The position numbers and the translations under genes were made by a program. Positions 1-7,101 of a stretch of DNA of 13,406 nucleotides are shown here, piece after piece (the first letter of the stretch is position 1; each line of letters opens with the position of its first letter). The notes beneath the pieces were generated by a model. It did not search any database. It was not told the origin of the DNA and saw only the letters and a program-made list of their open reading frames with translations. The DNA comes from Chloroflexia bacterium (GTDB lineage: Bacteria; Chloroflexota; Chloroflexia; Thermomicrobiales; UBA6265), in contig JACCUV010000060.1 in assembly GCA_013698495.1 (NCBI GenBank), forward strand, positions 1 to 13,406, given 5' to 3'.

Positions 1-458
1 ATGTAATCGGCGGCGCTGCACTTCCCTGAAATTTCCGTTGGTGGAGCCATCGCGTACGAAACCACCGACTCTCCAACAGTAGATTCAGGACTGCCGTCGC
101 GATCCGGTGTTCGGATTGACGTAGTCACGGCGGGAGCGACGTCATGCGATTGGTGGACCGCCGCCGCCTCGGCGATCGCGAGATCGTTCATTTGATCGAG
201 GGTCCGCCGGATCTCCTTCAGCGGCAGGAACCGCTCCTTCATCAAGCCAATCACCGTCAGGCGATCGAGGTGCTCCTGAGCATAGTGCGAGGTGACGCCA
301 TGCCCCCGCGGCGGTGGCAGCAGTCCCTCGCTGATGTAATAGCGAACGGTGCGAACGGTGACCGCGGCGAGATCACAGAGTTCATCCAGCGAAAGGGCGC
401 CCTCAGGAAAGTCCTCGAAGTGAACGCTCTTGCCTCGGGGCGATCGCGCTTCGGTCAT
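1..458 (-). CDS. MerR-family transcriptional regulator (partial, 3' end outside window)
   Basis: The frame is open from ATG at 458 to the window edge (152 codons, C-terminus missing). Residues about 23-90 are a MerR DNA-binding domain: LDELCDLAAVTVRTVRYYI is the helix-turn-helix, followed by a wing rich in Pro/Gly/Arg (EGLLPPPRGHG) and the second helix pair HYAQEHLDRLTVIGLMKER and LPLKEIRRTLDQM. Residues after about 100 are Ala/Thr/Ser/Pro-rich and are not the usual long dimerisation coiled coil, so the effector domain is unknown. The start is supported by GGAGGG 11 bases upstream. The gene has its own consensus-like promoter with a dyad inside the spacer, which is where MerR proteins bind, so autoregulation is likely (inference). 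The protein may act as activator or repressor; the inducer cannot be read from the sequence. Confidence 0.88.
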   Translation of the reverse strand, partial: MTEARSPRGKSVHFEDFPEGALSLDELCDLAAVTVRTVRYYISEGLLPPPRGHGVTSHYAQEHLDRLTVIGLMKERFLPLKEIRRTLDQMNDLAIAEAAAVHQSHDVAPAVTTSIRTPDRDGSPESTVGESVVSYAMAPPTEISGKCSAADY

Positions 459-529
459 GATCGAAATTGCCCTCCGGCTCGGTAGCGATAACGAGCGGGC
501 GGTTGGCCCGCGTAGGCGTCGACACCACC

Positions 530-558
530 ATGATAACAGTACAACGTCACACTGTCAA
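530..558 (-). promoter_or_regulatory. Sigma-70 promoter of the MerR gene with dyad operator in the spacer
   Basis: Reading the minus strand, TTGACA (558-553) is followed by a 17-base spacer and TATCAT (535-530). It is by far the best -35/-10 pair I found in the window. ACAGT (555-551) and ACTGT (540-536) form a dyad with 10 bases between the arms, spanning the spacer as MerR-family operators do. Predicted transcription starts near 523, giving a leader of about 65 bases before ATG 458. Binding by the encoded regulator is inferred from position only. Confidence 0.7.
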
Positions 559-571
559 TATGGATGAAATA

Positions 572-597
572 GTCATTCCGACGCAGGTGGAATCTTG
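572..597 (+). repeat. GTCATTC-family dispersed repeat, compact copy
   Basis: GTCATTCCGACGCAGG then a short spacer and GGAATCTTG. Its last 20 bases match 8299-8318 at 19 of 20 positions, while the second copy has 21 extra bases inserted after GTCATTCCG. The copy ends 14 bases upstream of the MerR -35 box, so it may contribute sequence to that promoter region. Confidence 0.6.
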
Positions 598-649
598 CAC
601 GTTGAGTGGTATGCCAGGAACCAACTAACATGGCCACACACGCAGCGTC

Positions 650-776
650 GTCACTCTGAGCTTGCGAAGAATCCCTGCGTGAAGCGCTTCCGACGAAGTC
701 GGAGCTTAGGGACGCATCCAGGGAACGTCCGCTGACGCGGACCGGCTCCGCCCGGAGGATTCTTTCTTCGTCAACG
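650..776. repeat. Hairpin-rich dispersed repeat with imperfect inverted ends
   Basis: It starts GTCACTCTGAGCTTGCGAAG and AATCC, and ends with GGATTCTTTCTTCGTCA, roughly the reverse complement of the start. Between the ends lie a hairpin with arms TCCGAC/GTCGGA and a perfect hairpin GTCCGC-TGAC-GCGGAC at 727-742. Inverted ends with internal hairpins and no coding capacity resemble a small non-autonomous or REP-like element. The exact outer limit is uncertain; GGATGAC near 820 could be a more distal end. Confidence 0.5.
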
Positions 777-837
777 TAACGGTTGGTGGAGTATCAATTT
801 TGGCCAGACGCAGTACTCGGGATGACGAATGAGATCG

Positions 838-1314
838 TCATGCGGAGGTGAGTTTGGCGACGATCGCCTCGTCCCAGGTCAGATGATCCTCGACTTCATC
901 GGCGAGCGTGGTCTCGCCGGTCCGATCGTGATTCACGCCACGATCCCAATCGCGCAGGGTGAGATTCACCAGCAGGGAGATGAGTTCGCTGCGGTCGTGG
1001 CTAAACGTCGCCATTTCCGCTTCGGGCGTAGGGTCGCCCGTGGCGGGTCGCAAGGCGCGCATTTCCGGTTCGTCTTCCATCGCCAGCAGCAGAATCGGTT
1101 CGTGCCGCATGATCGCCTGCAACCGGCGCAGGTTCACGGCCTCGCGCACCCTTAGTTCGAGCAACAGGTTCGCGACCTCCGCCGGCGCGTCCTCGGCGAT
1201 GGGCTCGCCGAGGGCAGTGCGCAGCGTCGAAGGAGTGTCGAGTAGCCCGTCAATAAGATCGCGATAGCTGTCGAGCATGTGCGTATATCCATCCTTAAGT
1301 TCATTGCGGGCCAA
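838..1314 (-). CDS. DinB-like four-helix-bundle protein
   Basis: A 158-residue protein whose spacing and helical pattern fit the DinB/YfiT-like superfamily: an N-terminal helix ELKDGYTHMLDSYRDLIDGL, the segment AEVANLLLELRVREAVNLRR (residues 45-64), and the C-terminal segment GETTLADEVEDHLTWDEA. Family members are usually metal-binding proteins using three His residues, some acting as thiol-dependent transferases. Here the expected ligand positions appear to be Glu53, Trp147 and Ile151, so the metal site looks lost; this rests on my own alignment from memory. TTG at 1314 is chosen because a stop lies four codons upstream and the first helix would be cut by the in-frame ATG at 1278, though ATG 1278 remains possible with AAGGA upstream. 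The stop lies 65 bases after the VOC gene, in the same direction, so co-transcription is possible. Confidence 0.75.
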   Translation of the reverse strand: MARNELKDGYTHMLDSYRDLIDGLLDTPSTLRTALGEPIAEDAPAEVANLLLELRVREAVNLRRLQAIMRHEPILLLAMEDEPEMRALRPATGDPTPEAEMATFSHDRSELISLLVNLTLRDWDRGVNHDRTGETTLADEVEDHLTWDEAIVAKLTSA

Positions 1315-1379
1315 TACGTGGGTTCAGGAACCTTCGCGGCGAGGTCGCGAAACACGCCCCAAAAGGCGCCCACTCACGA

Positions 1380-2282
1380 TTACATATCTGAGCGAATTCC
1401 CCAAACAACACCGAATGGATCGCGGAACGAAAAGGCCCCCCCCGCCGCGGTCAGCAGCGTATACCCGCGCATCAGCACCAGCGCTTTGACCTGGGCCGCC
1501 GCCTCGGCCGTCATCGCCACGCCAATCTGGTTGTTGATCCCGGCGTAGTCCAGGCGCGCCGCCCGCCCCGCCCGCAGCAGCGCAACAAGAAGTGGTCCGT
1601 TGTGCATCAACGAGACGTCGGCTTCCGCATTGTCGCGACTGGCGCCTTCGTGGTCGTAGTCCGCATCAAGCTCTTCCCAGGCGTCGACCTCGTCCTGCCG
1701 CATTCTGCTGCCCGCTGTCAGTCCGAAAATCTCACTGTAGAGGCGCTCGGCGGGAGCCAATTCGTGAACCTGGATCACGGCGTAGTTGCGGCCGCTCATC
1801 GAGAGTTCGTCCTCGGCGTCGATCAGGTTGACGCCGGTAATCGACGATCGCGGCTCGGGATCTCGACTCGCGATCGAATCCGCTTCCGGATCGTTGGTGT
1901 TGAGTCCAGCCACGGTTTCGCGTTCATGATCGCCGATTCTGGGCACAGAGTGCTCGACCCACGGCTGGTCTCGCCGAATTGCCGCCACCAGACCGGGGGC
2001 ATCGGTATCGTGGAGGCCAATCCGCTGACCGCTGTGCAACACGACGCCGATCTGGAACCGGCTGTCGGGTCGCGTCGCGCCGATTTCGCCGGCCCATTCG
2101 TAGAGTGTGTTGACGACCCGCAGCGAGTGGGCAGCCACGGTCAGGTTGGCGTAGGGGTCGTCGAATCCGAGACCGTGGGCCGCTCTACCCACCAGCACCT
2201 GGGCGTCGCCAGCCGTGGCCACGGCCACATTCGCATCGTCCGATAGTGTGGCAGGCACCTCAAGCAGGAACCGGTAGGCCAT
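1380..2282 (-). CDS. VOC (glyoxalase-fold) domain protein with an unassigned N-terminal region
   Basis: A 300-residue protein. The C-terminal part (about 165-298) reads as a vicinal-oxygen-chelate unit: YAVIQVHELAPAERLYSEIF opens the first beta-alpha-beta module, NNQIGVAMTAEAAAQVKALV the second, and FRDPFGVVWGI closes it. The usual Glu after the DPxGxxW pattern is Gly here and the first metal-ligand position appears to be Gln, so a canonical metal site is doubtful. Residues 1-150 are not recognised; they contain VAAHSLRVVNTLYEWAGEIG and RFQIGVVLHSGQRIGLH, followed by an acidic, probably flexible linker. ATG 2282 has GGGGAGA seven bases upstream. A possible -10 (TACAAT) lies on the minus strand about 70-80 bases upstream without a clear -35. 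The biochemical role is unknown. Confidence 0.72.
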   Translation of the reverse strand: MAYRFLLEVPATLSDDANVAVATAGDAQVLVGRAAHGLGFDDPYANLTVAAHSLRVVNTLYEWAGEIGATRPDSRFQIGVVLHSGQRIGLHDTDAPGLVAAIRRDQPWVEHSVPRIGDHERETVAGLNTNDPEADSIASRDPEPRSSITGVNLIDAEDELSMSGRNYAVIQVHELAPAERLYSEIFGLTAGSRMRQDEVDAWEELDADYDHEGASRDNAEADVSLMHNGPLLVALLRAGRAARLDYAGINNQIGVAMTAEAAAQVKALVLMRGYTLLTAAGGAFSFRDPFGVVWGIRSDM

Positions 2283-2405
2283 TCCGCTGTCTCCCCTTTG
2301 CGCCGTCGCTCAGGGGAGCGCAGCGTGGAACTCACGATCTCTGACGGTGATTGTACCAACGATTTCGTCGCCTCACCGGTCAGCGTCTCCCGCGATCGTA
2401 AGGTC

Positions 2406-2437
2406 TCCCGGCGGACACTTGATAGGGTCCGCCGGGA
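2406..2437 (-). terminator. Perfect 11-bp hairpin after the sugar dehydrogenase remnant
   Basis: TCCCGGCGGAC (2406-2416) pairs without mismatch with GTCCGCCGGGA (2427-2437) around a 10-base loop. It lies 20 bases past the TAG of the dehydrogenase remnant and upstream of the VOC gene. Neither strand has a T tract after the stem, so this is a hairpin-only terminator or an RNA-stabilising structure. Confidence 0.5.
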
Positions 2438-2456
2438 AACAAATGCCCAGTGCCAA

Positions 2457-3236
2457 CTAACCTTCCGGGGTCGCCTCCGGCGTGCCGGCGCCCGCTCCGT
2501 CTTCAGACGAAACAAGCTGCCACGCAATACCCGTTGCATTCTCGAACGGATTGTAGTCGCGACCGAAAGCGCACGTGCAGGTGGTGACATAAAGTTCACC
2601 GTCCTCGCCTTGTCCCGCGCCGGTCACCAGCAAGTCGGTGTCGAGCAACTGTTCGAATTGCCAGGCTCCGGCGTCGTCCCGAGCCAGGCCCCAGAAAATG
2701 CCGGAGCAGAAATCGGAGGCGAAGTAGATGCCATCGAGATCCGGTGAGGTGTCGCCACGATAGACGCCGATCCCGGTGATCGAACAGCCATTGTCGCCAT
2801 GGTCGTACTCCGCCACCGGCAGGACGCCGAACGTGCCGCAGGCTTCATTCTCGTCGGGCGGGTAACAATGGGCGCCCTCCATGAAGTCCCAACCGTAATT
2901 TTGGCCACCCGGCTCATCCGCCGCCTTGAAGTTAATCTCTTCCCACACAACCTGGCCTACGTCGGCGATGTACAGATCGCCAGTTTCCATGTCGAAGCTG
3001 AACTGCCACGCATTCCGCAATCCATACACGTAGATCTCCGGCCTCGCATCCGGATGGTACTCGCCAGTTTGGGCGAGGTCATTGGCCACCGACGATTGTT
3101 GCACGCCGCCGGGCGCGAACGGATTGTCCTCCGGAATCGCGTACGGTTCGCCACCCTCGCTATCGACATCGAGCCGCAAAATCTTGCCGAGCAGGTTGCC
3201 GAGGTCTTGCGCGTTGCGGTACGGGTCGCCGGCCAT
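2457..3236 (-). CDS. PQQ-dependent sugar dehydrogenase (GSDH family), 5'-truncated remnant
   Basis: The 259 residues match the C-terminal part of soluble glucose/sorbosone dehydrogenase-like beta-propellers: AGDPYRNAQDLGNLLGKILR, then YVYGLRNAWQFSFD, GGQNYGWDFMEGAHCY, and SPDLDGIYFASDFCSGIFWG. Intact relatives are roughly 350-480 residues with a signal peptide and the catalytic His in the missing part. Reading upstream in frame gives IGDGG (the conserved GDGG motif) and then unrelated sequence, and after 24 codons the TAG of the HAD gene. The only start is ATG 3236, inside the conserved motif, with no good ribosome site. Six Cys and the tail GTPEATPEG suggest an originally exported protein. 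I judge it a non-functional remnant or an assembly junction rather than an active enzyme. A TAG stop at 2459-2457 ends it normally. Confidence 0.8.
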   Translation of the reverse strand: MAGDPYRNAQDLGNLLGKILRLDVDSEGGEPYAIPEDNPFAPGGVQQSSVANDLAQTGEYHPDARPEIYVYGLRNAWQFSFDMETGDLYIADVGQVVWEEINFKAADEPGGQNYGWDFMEGAHCYPPDENEACGTFGVLPVAEYDHGDNGCSITGIGVYRGDTSPDLDGIYFASDFCSGIFWGLARDDAGAWQFEQLLDTDLLVTGAGQGEDGELYVTTCTCAFGRDYNPFENATGIAWQLVSSEDGAGAGTPEATPEG

Positions 3237-3305
3237 GCCGCCATCGCCAATCGACGAGGCGCGTTCGGAGTGAACCCGCGCTTCGGTGTCCGACGACCAA
3301 CAACG

Positions 3306-4148
3306 CTACATCCGTTCAGGCAGCACGTGGTCAACGCGCTCAAGCACGTACGTCGGGGCACTCGCCGCCGGTTGCATCGCGAGCATTGCGCGGGTCGTTT
3401 CACCCGTCAGGACCAGGGCGGACACCATTTTGGCGTCGCTCGCCATCCGGATGTCGGTCGCCAAACGGTCTCCGACTATGATGCACTCGCTCGCGGCCAG
3501 TCCCAACCGGCCCAACGCCGCCTCGAGCATGAATGGATCGGGTTTGCCAGTCGTCTGCTCGCACTTCACTCCGGTGCAACCCTCAATCGCGCCGATGATC
3601 GCCCCGGCGTCAGGCTCTCCCTGGCCATTCGGAAACGGGCAGTAGCGGTCCGTATTGGTGGCGATCAGCCGGGCACGTTTGTGCACCGCAATCGCGTCGA
3701 ACGCGATCTGGAGCTTGCGGTAGTCGAAGGTGCGGTCGTAACTGGCGATCACAATCTCGATCCGGCTCGGGTCGTCGGAAATTGCGATCCCCGCCGCCGT
3801 CAGGGCATCGATCAGCGGTTGCTCACCGATCGGGAACACGCTTGCCTCCGGTTGGTGACGAAGCAGCCAATCAGTCATCGTCTCGACCGTGCTCAGGATC
3901 TCCTCCGGAACTACGGAAATACCGAAACTGGCAAGTTTGGCGACATATTCGGCCCGCCCCCTGGTCGGATTGTTGGAGACGAACAGGATCTGGCGATCCA
4001 GTTGTCGCAATATGGCAACCCCCTCCGCGGCGCCCGGGAGGAGGTCGTCGCCGAGGTACATCGTGCCATCGAGATCGAAGATGTATCCGGCAAACAGCTC
4101 GGTCGGCCGTTCACCGGAGTCGAGGTGCAAAACGGTCGAATCAGTCAA
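3306..4148 (-). CDS. HAD-superfamily IIA phosphatase (NagD / phosphoglycolate phosphatase-like)
   Basis: A 280-residue cytoplasmic hydrolase of normal length. HAD motif I is FDLDGTMYLGD with Asp25 as nucleophile and Asp27 as acid/base; motif II is LFVSNNPT with Ser58; Lys202 is in TTGKPDPFMLEA; motif IV is IIVGDRLATDI with Asp227 and Asp232. The cap between motifs II and III is of the C2 type found in NagD, pyridoxal phosphatase and 4-nitrophenylphosphatase relatives. These remove phosphate from small phosphometabolites; the substrate cannot be told from sequence. TTG 4148 is chosen because GGGGGG lies six bases upstream; the frame could extend to TTG 4172 but that has a weaker site. The C-terminus (TYVLERVDHVLPERM) looks complete, so the damage at the downstream junction affects only the dehydrogenase. 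Confidence 0.88.
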   Translation of the reverse strand: MTDSTVLHLDSGERPTELFAGYIFDLDGTMYLGDDLLPGAAEGVAILRQLDRQILFVSNNPTRGRAEYVAKLASFGISVVPEEILSTVETMTDWLLRHQPEASVFPIGEQPLIDALTAAGIAISDDPSRIEIVIASYDRTFDYRKLQIAFDAIAVHKRARLIATNTDRYCPFPNGQGEPDAGAIIGAIEGCTGVKCEQTTGKPDPFMLEAALGRLGLAASECIIVGDRLATDIRMASDAKMVSALVLTGETTRAMLAMQPAASAPTYVLERVDHVLPERM

Positions 4149-4281
4149 GGAATTCCCCCCAGTCAACACCAACCTGCACGCGGCCTACTCCAGGCGGATT
4201 TGCATGGTTTGCAGACATGCCAACTCGACGTTTGTGTCGCATGAGCGCAACGTTCACAGATGATCTACGGGCCAGCGATCC

Positions 4282-4323
4282 GTCATTCTGGTCCTGAGCG
4301 TAGTCGAAGGAAGGAAGAATCCC
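4282..4323 (+). repeat. GTCATTC-family dispersed repeat, third copy
   Basis: GTCATTCTG is followed by GTCCTGAGCGTAGTCGAAGG and AAGGAAGAATCCC. It resembles the common bacterial intergenic repeat GTCATCCTGAGCGTAGTCGAAGGATGAATC, here with an apparent doubling of the start (GTCATTCTG/GTCCTGAG) and of AGGA. It lies in the 221-base gap between the kinase stop and the phosphatase start, where I see no gene or clear promoter. Confidence 0.55.
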
Positions 4324-4369
4324 GGCCCCGCTGGATACGGCGCGGCCGGAACGCGTTGGCGTACGAAAT

Positions 4370-5947
4370 TTACAACGTTGACCTTGGCCGGCCCCCTTCA
4401 TTAGATCTCAAGCGACTCGTTTGGATCGCGGCAGTCCTCCCGAGGCGGTGCATGCTCTCCCGGGTCTGCTGATACACGTCGATGTACACCTCGTACAGCT
4501 CGTCATAATTGACTGCAAGTGCCAAATTCGGTTCGATCCGGTCAACTATCCGGACCCAGTCGCGGTCGAGCGATTCGAAGTTGGGAATCAGCCCGCTGCC
4601 GATCCCGGCCATGAACGCATCGCCGAGCGCGGCCCCAACTGTTCGCTCGGGGATGTGCTGCCCAACGCCGGCAATGTCGCTGACCACCTGTAACCACAAC
4701 GGATTTTTCGTCCCGCCGCCGACCGCGACCAGGCGATCCGGCGGCGCCCGCATTTCGCGCATTGCATCGAGATTGTGCCGTGCGCCAAAGCCGATCCCTT
4801 CGAGCACGGCCCGGAACAGGTGGCCGCGGCCATGCCGCAGTGTCAGGCCGGCGAACACGCCACGGGCTTCCGGATCCTGAATCGGGGAGCGTTCGCCCGC
4901 GAAGTAGGGGAGGCAGATCAGTCCATCGGCTCCCGGCGCGGTCGCCGTCGCCTCGGCGATCAGCGTTTTCAAATTCCCGTCAAGCCCGCCCACACTTCGC
5001 CGGTCCATCGTCAGGTCTCGAAACCAGGTTGTGAGCAGACCAGAGGTTGCCATCCCGCCAGTCACCGCCATCCGCCCCGGCAGCGGATGAGCCGTGGTCC
5101 ACAATCGTGGATCGGGTTGAGGGTGCTCCACGGTACCCAGCATGAACATCGTGCTCCCGTACATCAGCATCGTATCGCCGGGGCGGTGGACACCGACGCT
5201 GACCGCCTCGGCCGCGGCGTCGATCGTCCCGAAGGTCACCGGCGTCCCAACGGGTATGCCCGTTTCCCGGCTTGCCGCCGCGGAAACGCCACCGGCAAGC
5301 TCGGTAGCGTCACCGAGGCGCGGAAGCCGATCCGGATCGATCACGGCCCCGGCGAATCTGGCGTCCCACTCGAGCGTCTCGATGTTGAACAACGGGGCGA
5401 AGTAGGAGGCCGTATGGCGATCGACGACGTGCTCGCCGGTGAACCTGAATACGACATAATCGCTGGAGGAGTGGATCATCGCTGTCAGCGCGAACAATTC
5501 CGGTTCATGCCGTTTGAGCCAGAGAATCTTGGGTCCGATCGACTGCGAGGTCAGGGCCATCCCCGAGAGCGAGAAAATCGCGTCGGCCCCGAGTTCATCG
5601 TTGAGCAACTCGATTTCCGCGCTTGCCCTGGTGTCAATACCGTAGAGAATGGCCGGCCGCAGCGGTTTCCCGTTGCGATCGAGCGGAACCATGCATGGAC
5701 CGATCGCGCTCACCGCCACCGCCCCCAGATCGCGTCCGGTGTATTTACCAGAGATAAGCTGGCGGGCAATCGCGACGAACTCGGCCCACCACAGGCCGTC
5801 TGCCTCGTGCTCGGCCCAACCCGCGCGCGGGAAGCTGGTCTCGTGCTCGATCGTGGCCGTGGCCAGAATCGCGCCGTCCGCGGAACACAGCACACCTTTG
5901 GCGCTCGACGTCCCGATATCGATACCCAGCAGCAGTGAACCGGCCAC
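4370..5947 (-). CDS. FGGY-family carbohydrate kinase (xylulokinase-like)
   Basis: A 525-residue ATP-dependent sugar kinase. The N-terminal ATPase-fold domain begins LLLGIDIGTSSAKGVL (residues 5-20), with AEHEADGLWWAEF (45-57) and RPAILYGIDTRASAEI (97-112). The second domain carries TFGTIDAAAEAVSVGV (238-253), in which Asp243 is the expected catalytic base, then LVAVGGGTKNPLWLQVVSDI and GAALGDAFMAGIGSGL (438-453). The family phosphorylates pentoses, pentuloses, glycerol or related polyols; the pattern is nearest to xylulokinase-like members, but I would not name the substrate. GTG 5947 is the start: GAGGAGG lies six bases upstream and residues before it in the longer frame are not protein-like. 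Its neighbours, a phosphatase and a sugar dehydrogenase remnant in the same direction, fit a sugar-metabolism region. Confidence 0.9.
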   Translation of the reverse strand: MAGSLLLGIDIGTSSAKGVLCSADGAILATATIEHETSFPRAGWAEHEADGLWWAEFVAIARQLISGKYTGRDLGAVAVSAIGPCMVPLDRNGKPLRPAILYGIDTRASAEIELLNDELGADAIFSLSGMALTSQSIGPKILWLKRHEPELFALTAMIHSSSDYVVFRFTGEHVVDRHTASYFAPLFNIETLEWDARFAGAVIDPDRLPRLGDATELAGGVSAAASRETGIPVGTPVTFGTIDAAAEAVSVGVHRPGDTMLMYGSTMFMLGTVEHPQPDPRLWTTAHPLPGRMAVTGGMATSGLLTTWFRDLTMDRRSVGGLDGNLKTLIAEATATAPGADGLICLPYFAGERSPIQDPEARGVFAGLTLRHGRGHLFRAVLEGIGFGARHNLDAMREMRAPPDRLVAVGGGTKNPLWLQVVSDIAGVGQHIPERTVGAALGDAFMAGIGSGLIPNFESLDRDWVRIVDRIEPNLALAVNYDELYEVYIDVYQQTRESMHRLGRTAAIQTSRLRSNEGGRPRSTL

Positions 5948-6279
5948 GCCACGCCTCCTCTCGTCGCCACGATGCCGCAATCGTGAAATGCTACCGGTTA
6001 ATCGCCACACGCGTCCCAACTGGTCGTGTTCGCCCCCGGCGACTTGACCCGATCGAGGTCGAACCCAGGCAACGGGGCGTGCGCGATTCTCCGAGAACCC
6101 TGGCCCCGTCGTTGCCGGACCCAAGTCTCAAATAGTACGTAATAGCGTAGGTTGCGAACTTCGGGCAATGAGCGTGCCATCCGGTTTATTCTATGAACAA
6201 TCGTTAATAAGCCGGGTTCCCAAACCTGCCAGCGGGTCGCCGCTGTTTCCCTGAGCTCAAGGATCGGAGCAACTTCCTT
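5948..6279. other. Divergent intergenic region with structured element
   Basis: This 332-base stretch lies between the starts of the kinase (minus) and the MgtC-like gene (plus), so it must hold both promoters. I find no convincing -35/-10 pair on either strand. The segment 6135-6220 is relatively AT-rich and is the likeliest place. GGCAACG (6068-6074) pairs with CGTTGCC (6110-6116), with GGGG/CCCC able to extend the stem across a small bulge. Inside lies the exact palindrome TTCTC-C-GAGAA (6087-6097). A known Mg2+ riboswitch (M-box or mgtA-leader type) is not recognisable. Confidence 0.45.
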
Positions 6280-7083
6280 ATGCCTGAAATCGATATGGAT
6301 TGGGCATGGGCGATCGATGCCGGGTGGGGTCAATTGCCGATGTGGGACCTGTGCCTCCGGCTGTTCATGGCCACCATGCTCGGCGGTCTCATCGGTCTTG
6401 AGCGGGAGCGCCTCGACCGCGCGGCCGGTCTCCGCACCCACGCCCTGGTCAGTGTGGCTTCGGCCCTGATCATGATTGTCTCCACCTACGGATTTCCGCT
6501 CCCTCCCGAAGGCGTCGACGGGCAGTTCGATCCGGGCCGGTTGGCGGCGCAGGTCGTCAGCGGCATCGGATTCCTCGGCGCCGGGATGATCATCTTTCGC
6601 GAAAACACAATCCGCGGCCTCACCACCGCCGCCACCGTCTGGTCGGTGGCTGGAGTCGGTCTCGCCTCCGGGAGTGGGCTGTACGCGGCGGCAATTGTGG
6701 GCACCGGATTCATGCTGTTGATCCTGGCTGGCCTCAAGCCGTTGGAACGCCGCATGTTCCCGCGACATGCGCGGCAGCACCGCGTGGTGCTGGAGGTGGC
6801 GCATGGCGAAAACGCGCTGGAAGGCATTCACTTTGCCACCAGCGAAACACCGGTTCGCCTGCGCTCAATGCAGTTCGATCACGACTCGAGCCGTGAAACC
6901 GACACGGTCGAACTCACGCTGATGGCTGAAAATCAGCAAGACATCCTCAATCTCATTTCTCAACTGCGAAAGATGGAGTCGGTCCATGGCATCAAGTACC
7001 ATCGCGGATCTTCAATCGTCCGCAAGCGCGAACGGGCGATTACGACCGACGATGAGGACGAAGAAGAAAACGGCAACCATTAG
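6280..7083 (+). CDS. MgtC/SapB-family inner-membrane protein
   Basis: A 267-residue protein. Residues 22-155 are the MgtC membrane domain: MATMLGGLIGLERERLDR, then GLRTHALVSVASALIMIVS (50-68), QVVSGIGFLGAGMIIFRE (91-108), IRGLTTAATVWSVAGVGLAS (111-130) and AAAIVGTGFMLLILAGL. These are the family hallmarks, giving about four or five membrane segments. Residues about 165-250 form a soluble, ACT-like regulatory domain (VELTLMAENQQDILNLISQL), followed by an acidic tail ending TTDDEDEEENGNH. Family members are linked to growth in low Mg2+, to ATP-synthase inhibition in pathogens and to acid tolerance; in free-living bacteria the role is often unknown. ATG 6280 has CGGAG eleven bases upstream. The gene stands alone between divergent and convergent neighbours. 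Confidence 0.9.
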   Translation: MPEIDMDWAWAIDAGWGQLPMWDLCLRLFMATMLGGLIGLERERLDRAAGLRTHALVSVASALIMIVSTYGFPLPPEGVDGQFDPGRLAAQVVSGIGFLGAGMIIFRENTIRGLTTAATVWSVAGVGLASGSGLYAAAIVGTGFMLLILAGLKPLERRMFPRHARQHRVVLEVAHGENALEGIHFATSETPVRLRSMQFDHDSSRETDTVELTLMAENQQDILNLISQLRKMESVHGIKYHRGSSIVRKRERAITTDDEDEEENGNH

Positions 7084-7101
7084 TCTGAAAATGTTCCTGT
7101 T

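Larger units (their letters stand above)
459..837. other. Intergenic region, no gene
   Basis: This 379-base stretch separates the MerR gene from the 3' end of the DinB-like gene. It holds the MerR promoter, a GTCATTC-type repeat immediately upstream of that promoter's -35 box, and a longer hairpin-rich repeat between about 650 and 776. The only open frame (455-637, minus) overlaps the MerR start and promoter, resembles nothing I know, and is not called. Confidence 0.6.

Noticed and set aside
455..637. 60-codon minus-strand frame upstream of the MerR gene
   Set aside because: It overlaps the MerR promoter and start codon and has no protein-like features.
2799..4244. Long plus-strand open frame (481 codons) opposite the phosphatase and dehydrogenase remnant
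   Set aside because: It lies antisense to two recognised proteins, is Arg/His-rich without domain structure, and is explained by high GC content.
4775..5938. Plus-strand open frame (387 codons) opposite the sugar kinase
   Set aside because: Antisense shadow of a well-conserved kinase; composition is not protein-like.
5948..6124. N-terminal extension of the sugar kinase
   Set aside because: Residues are Arg/Gly-rich and unrelated to kinases; GTG 5947 has a strong ribosome site directly before the family's first strand.
6135..6279. Mg2+-sensing riboswitch before the MgtC-like gene
   Set aside because: No M-box or other conserved riboswitch core is recognisable; only a generic hairpin further upstream.
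5998..6831. Minus-strand open frame (277 codons) opposite the MgtC-like gene
   Set aside because: Rich in His/Gln/Arg with no recognisable motif, and opposite a clear MgtC family membrane domain.
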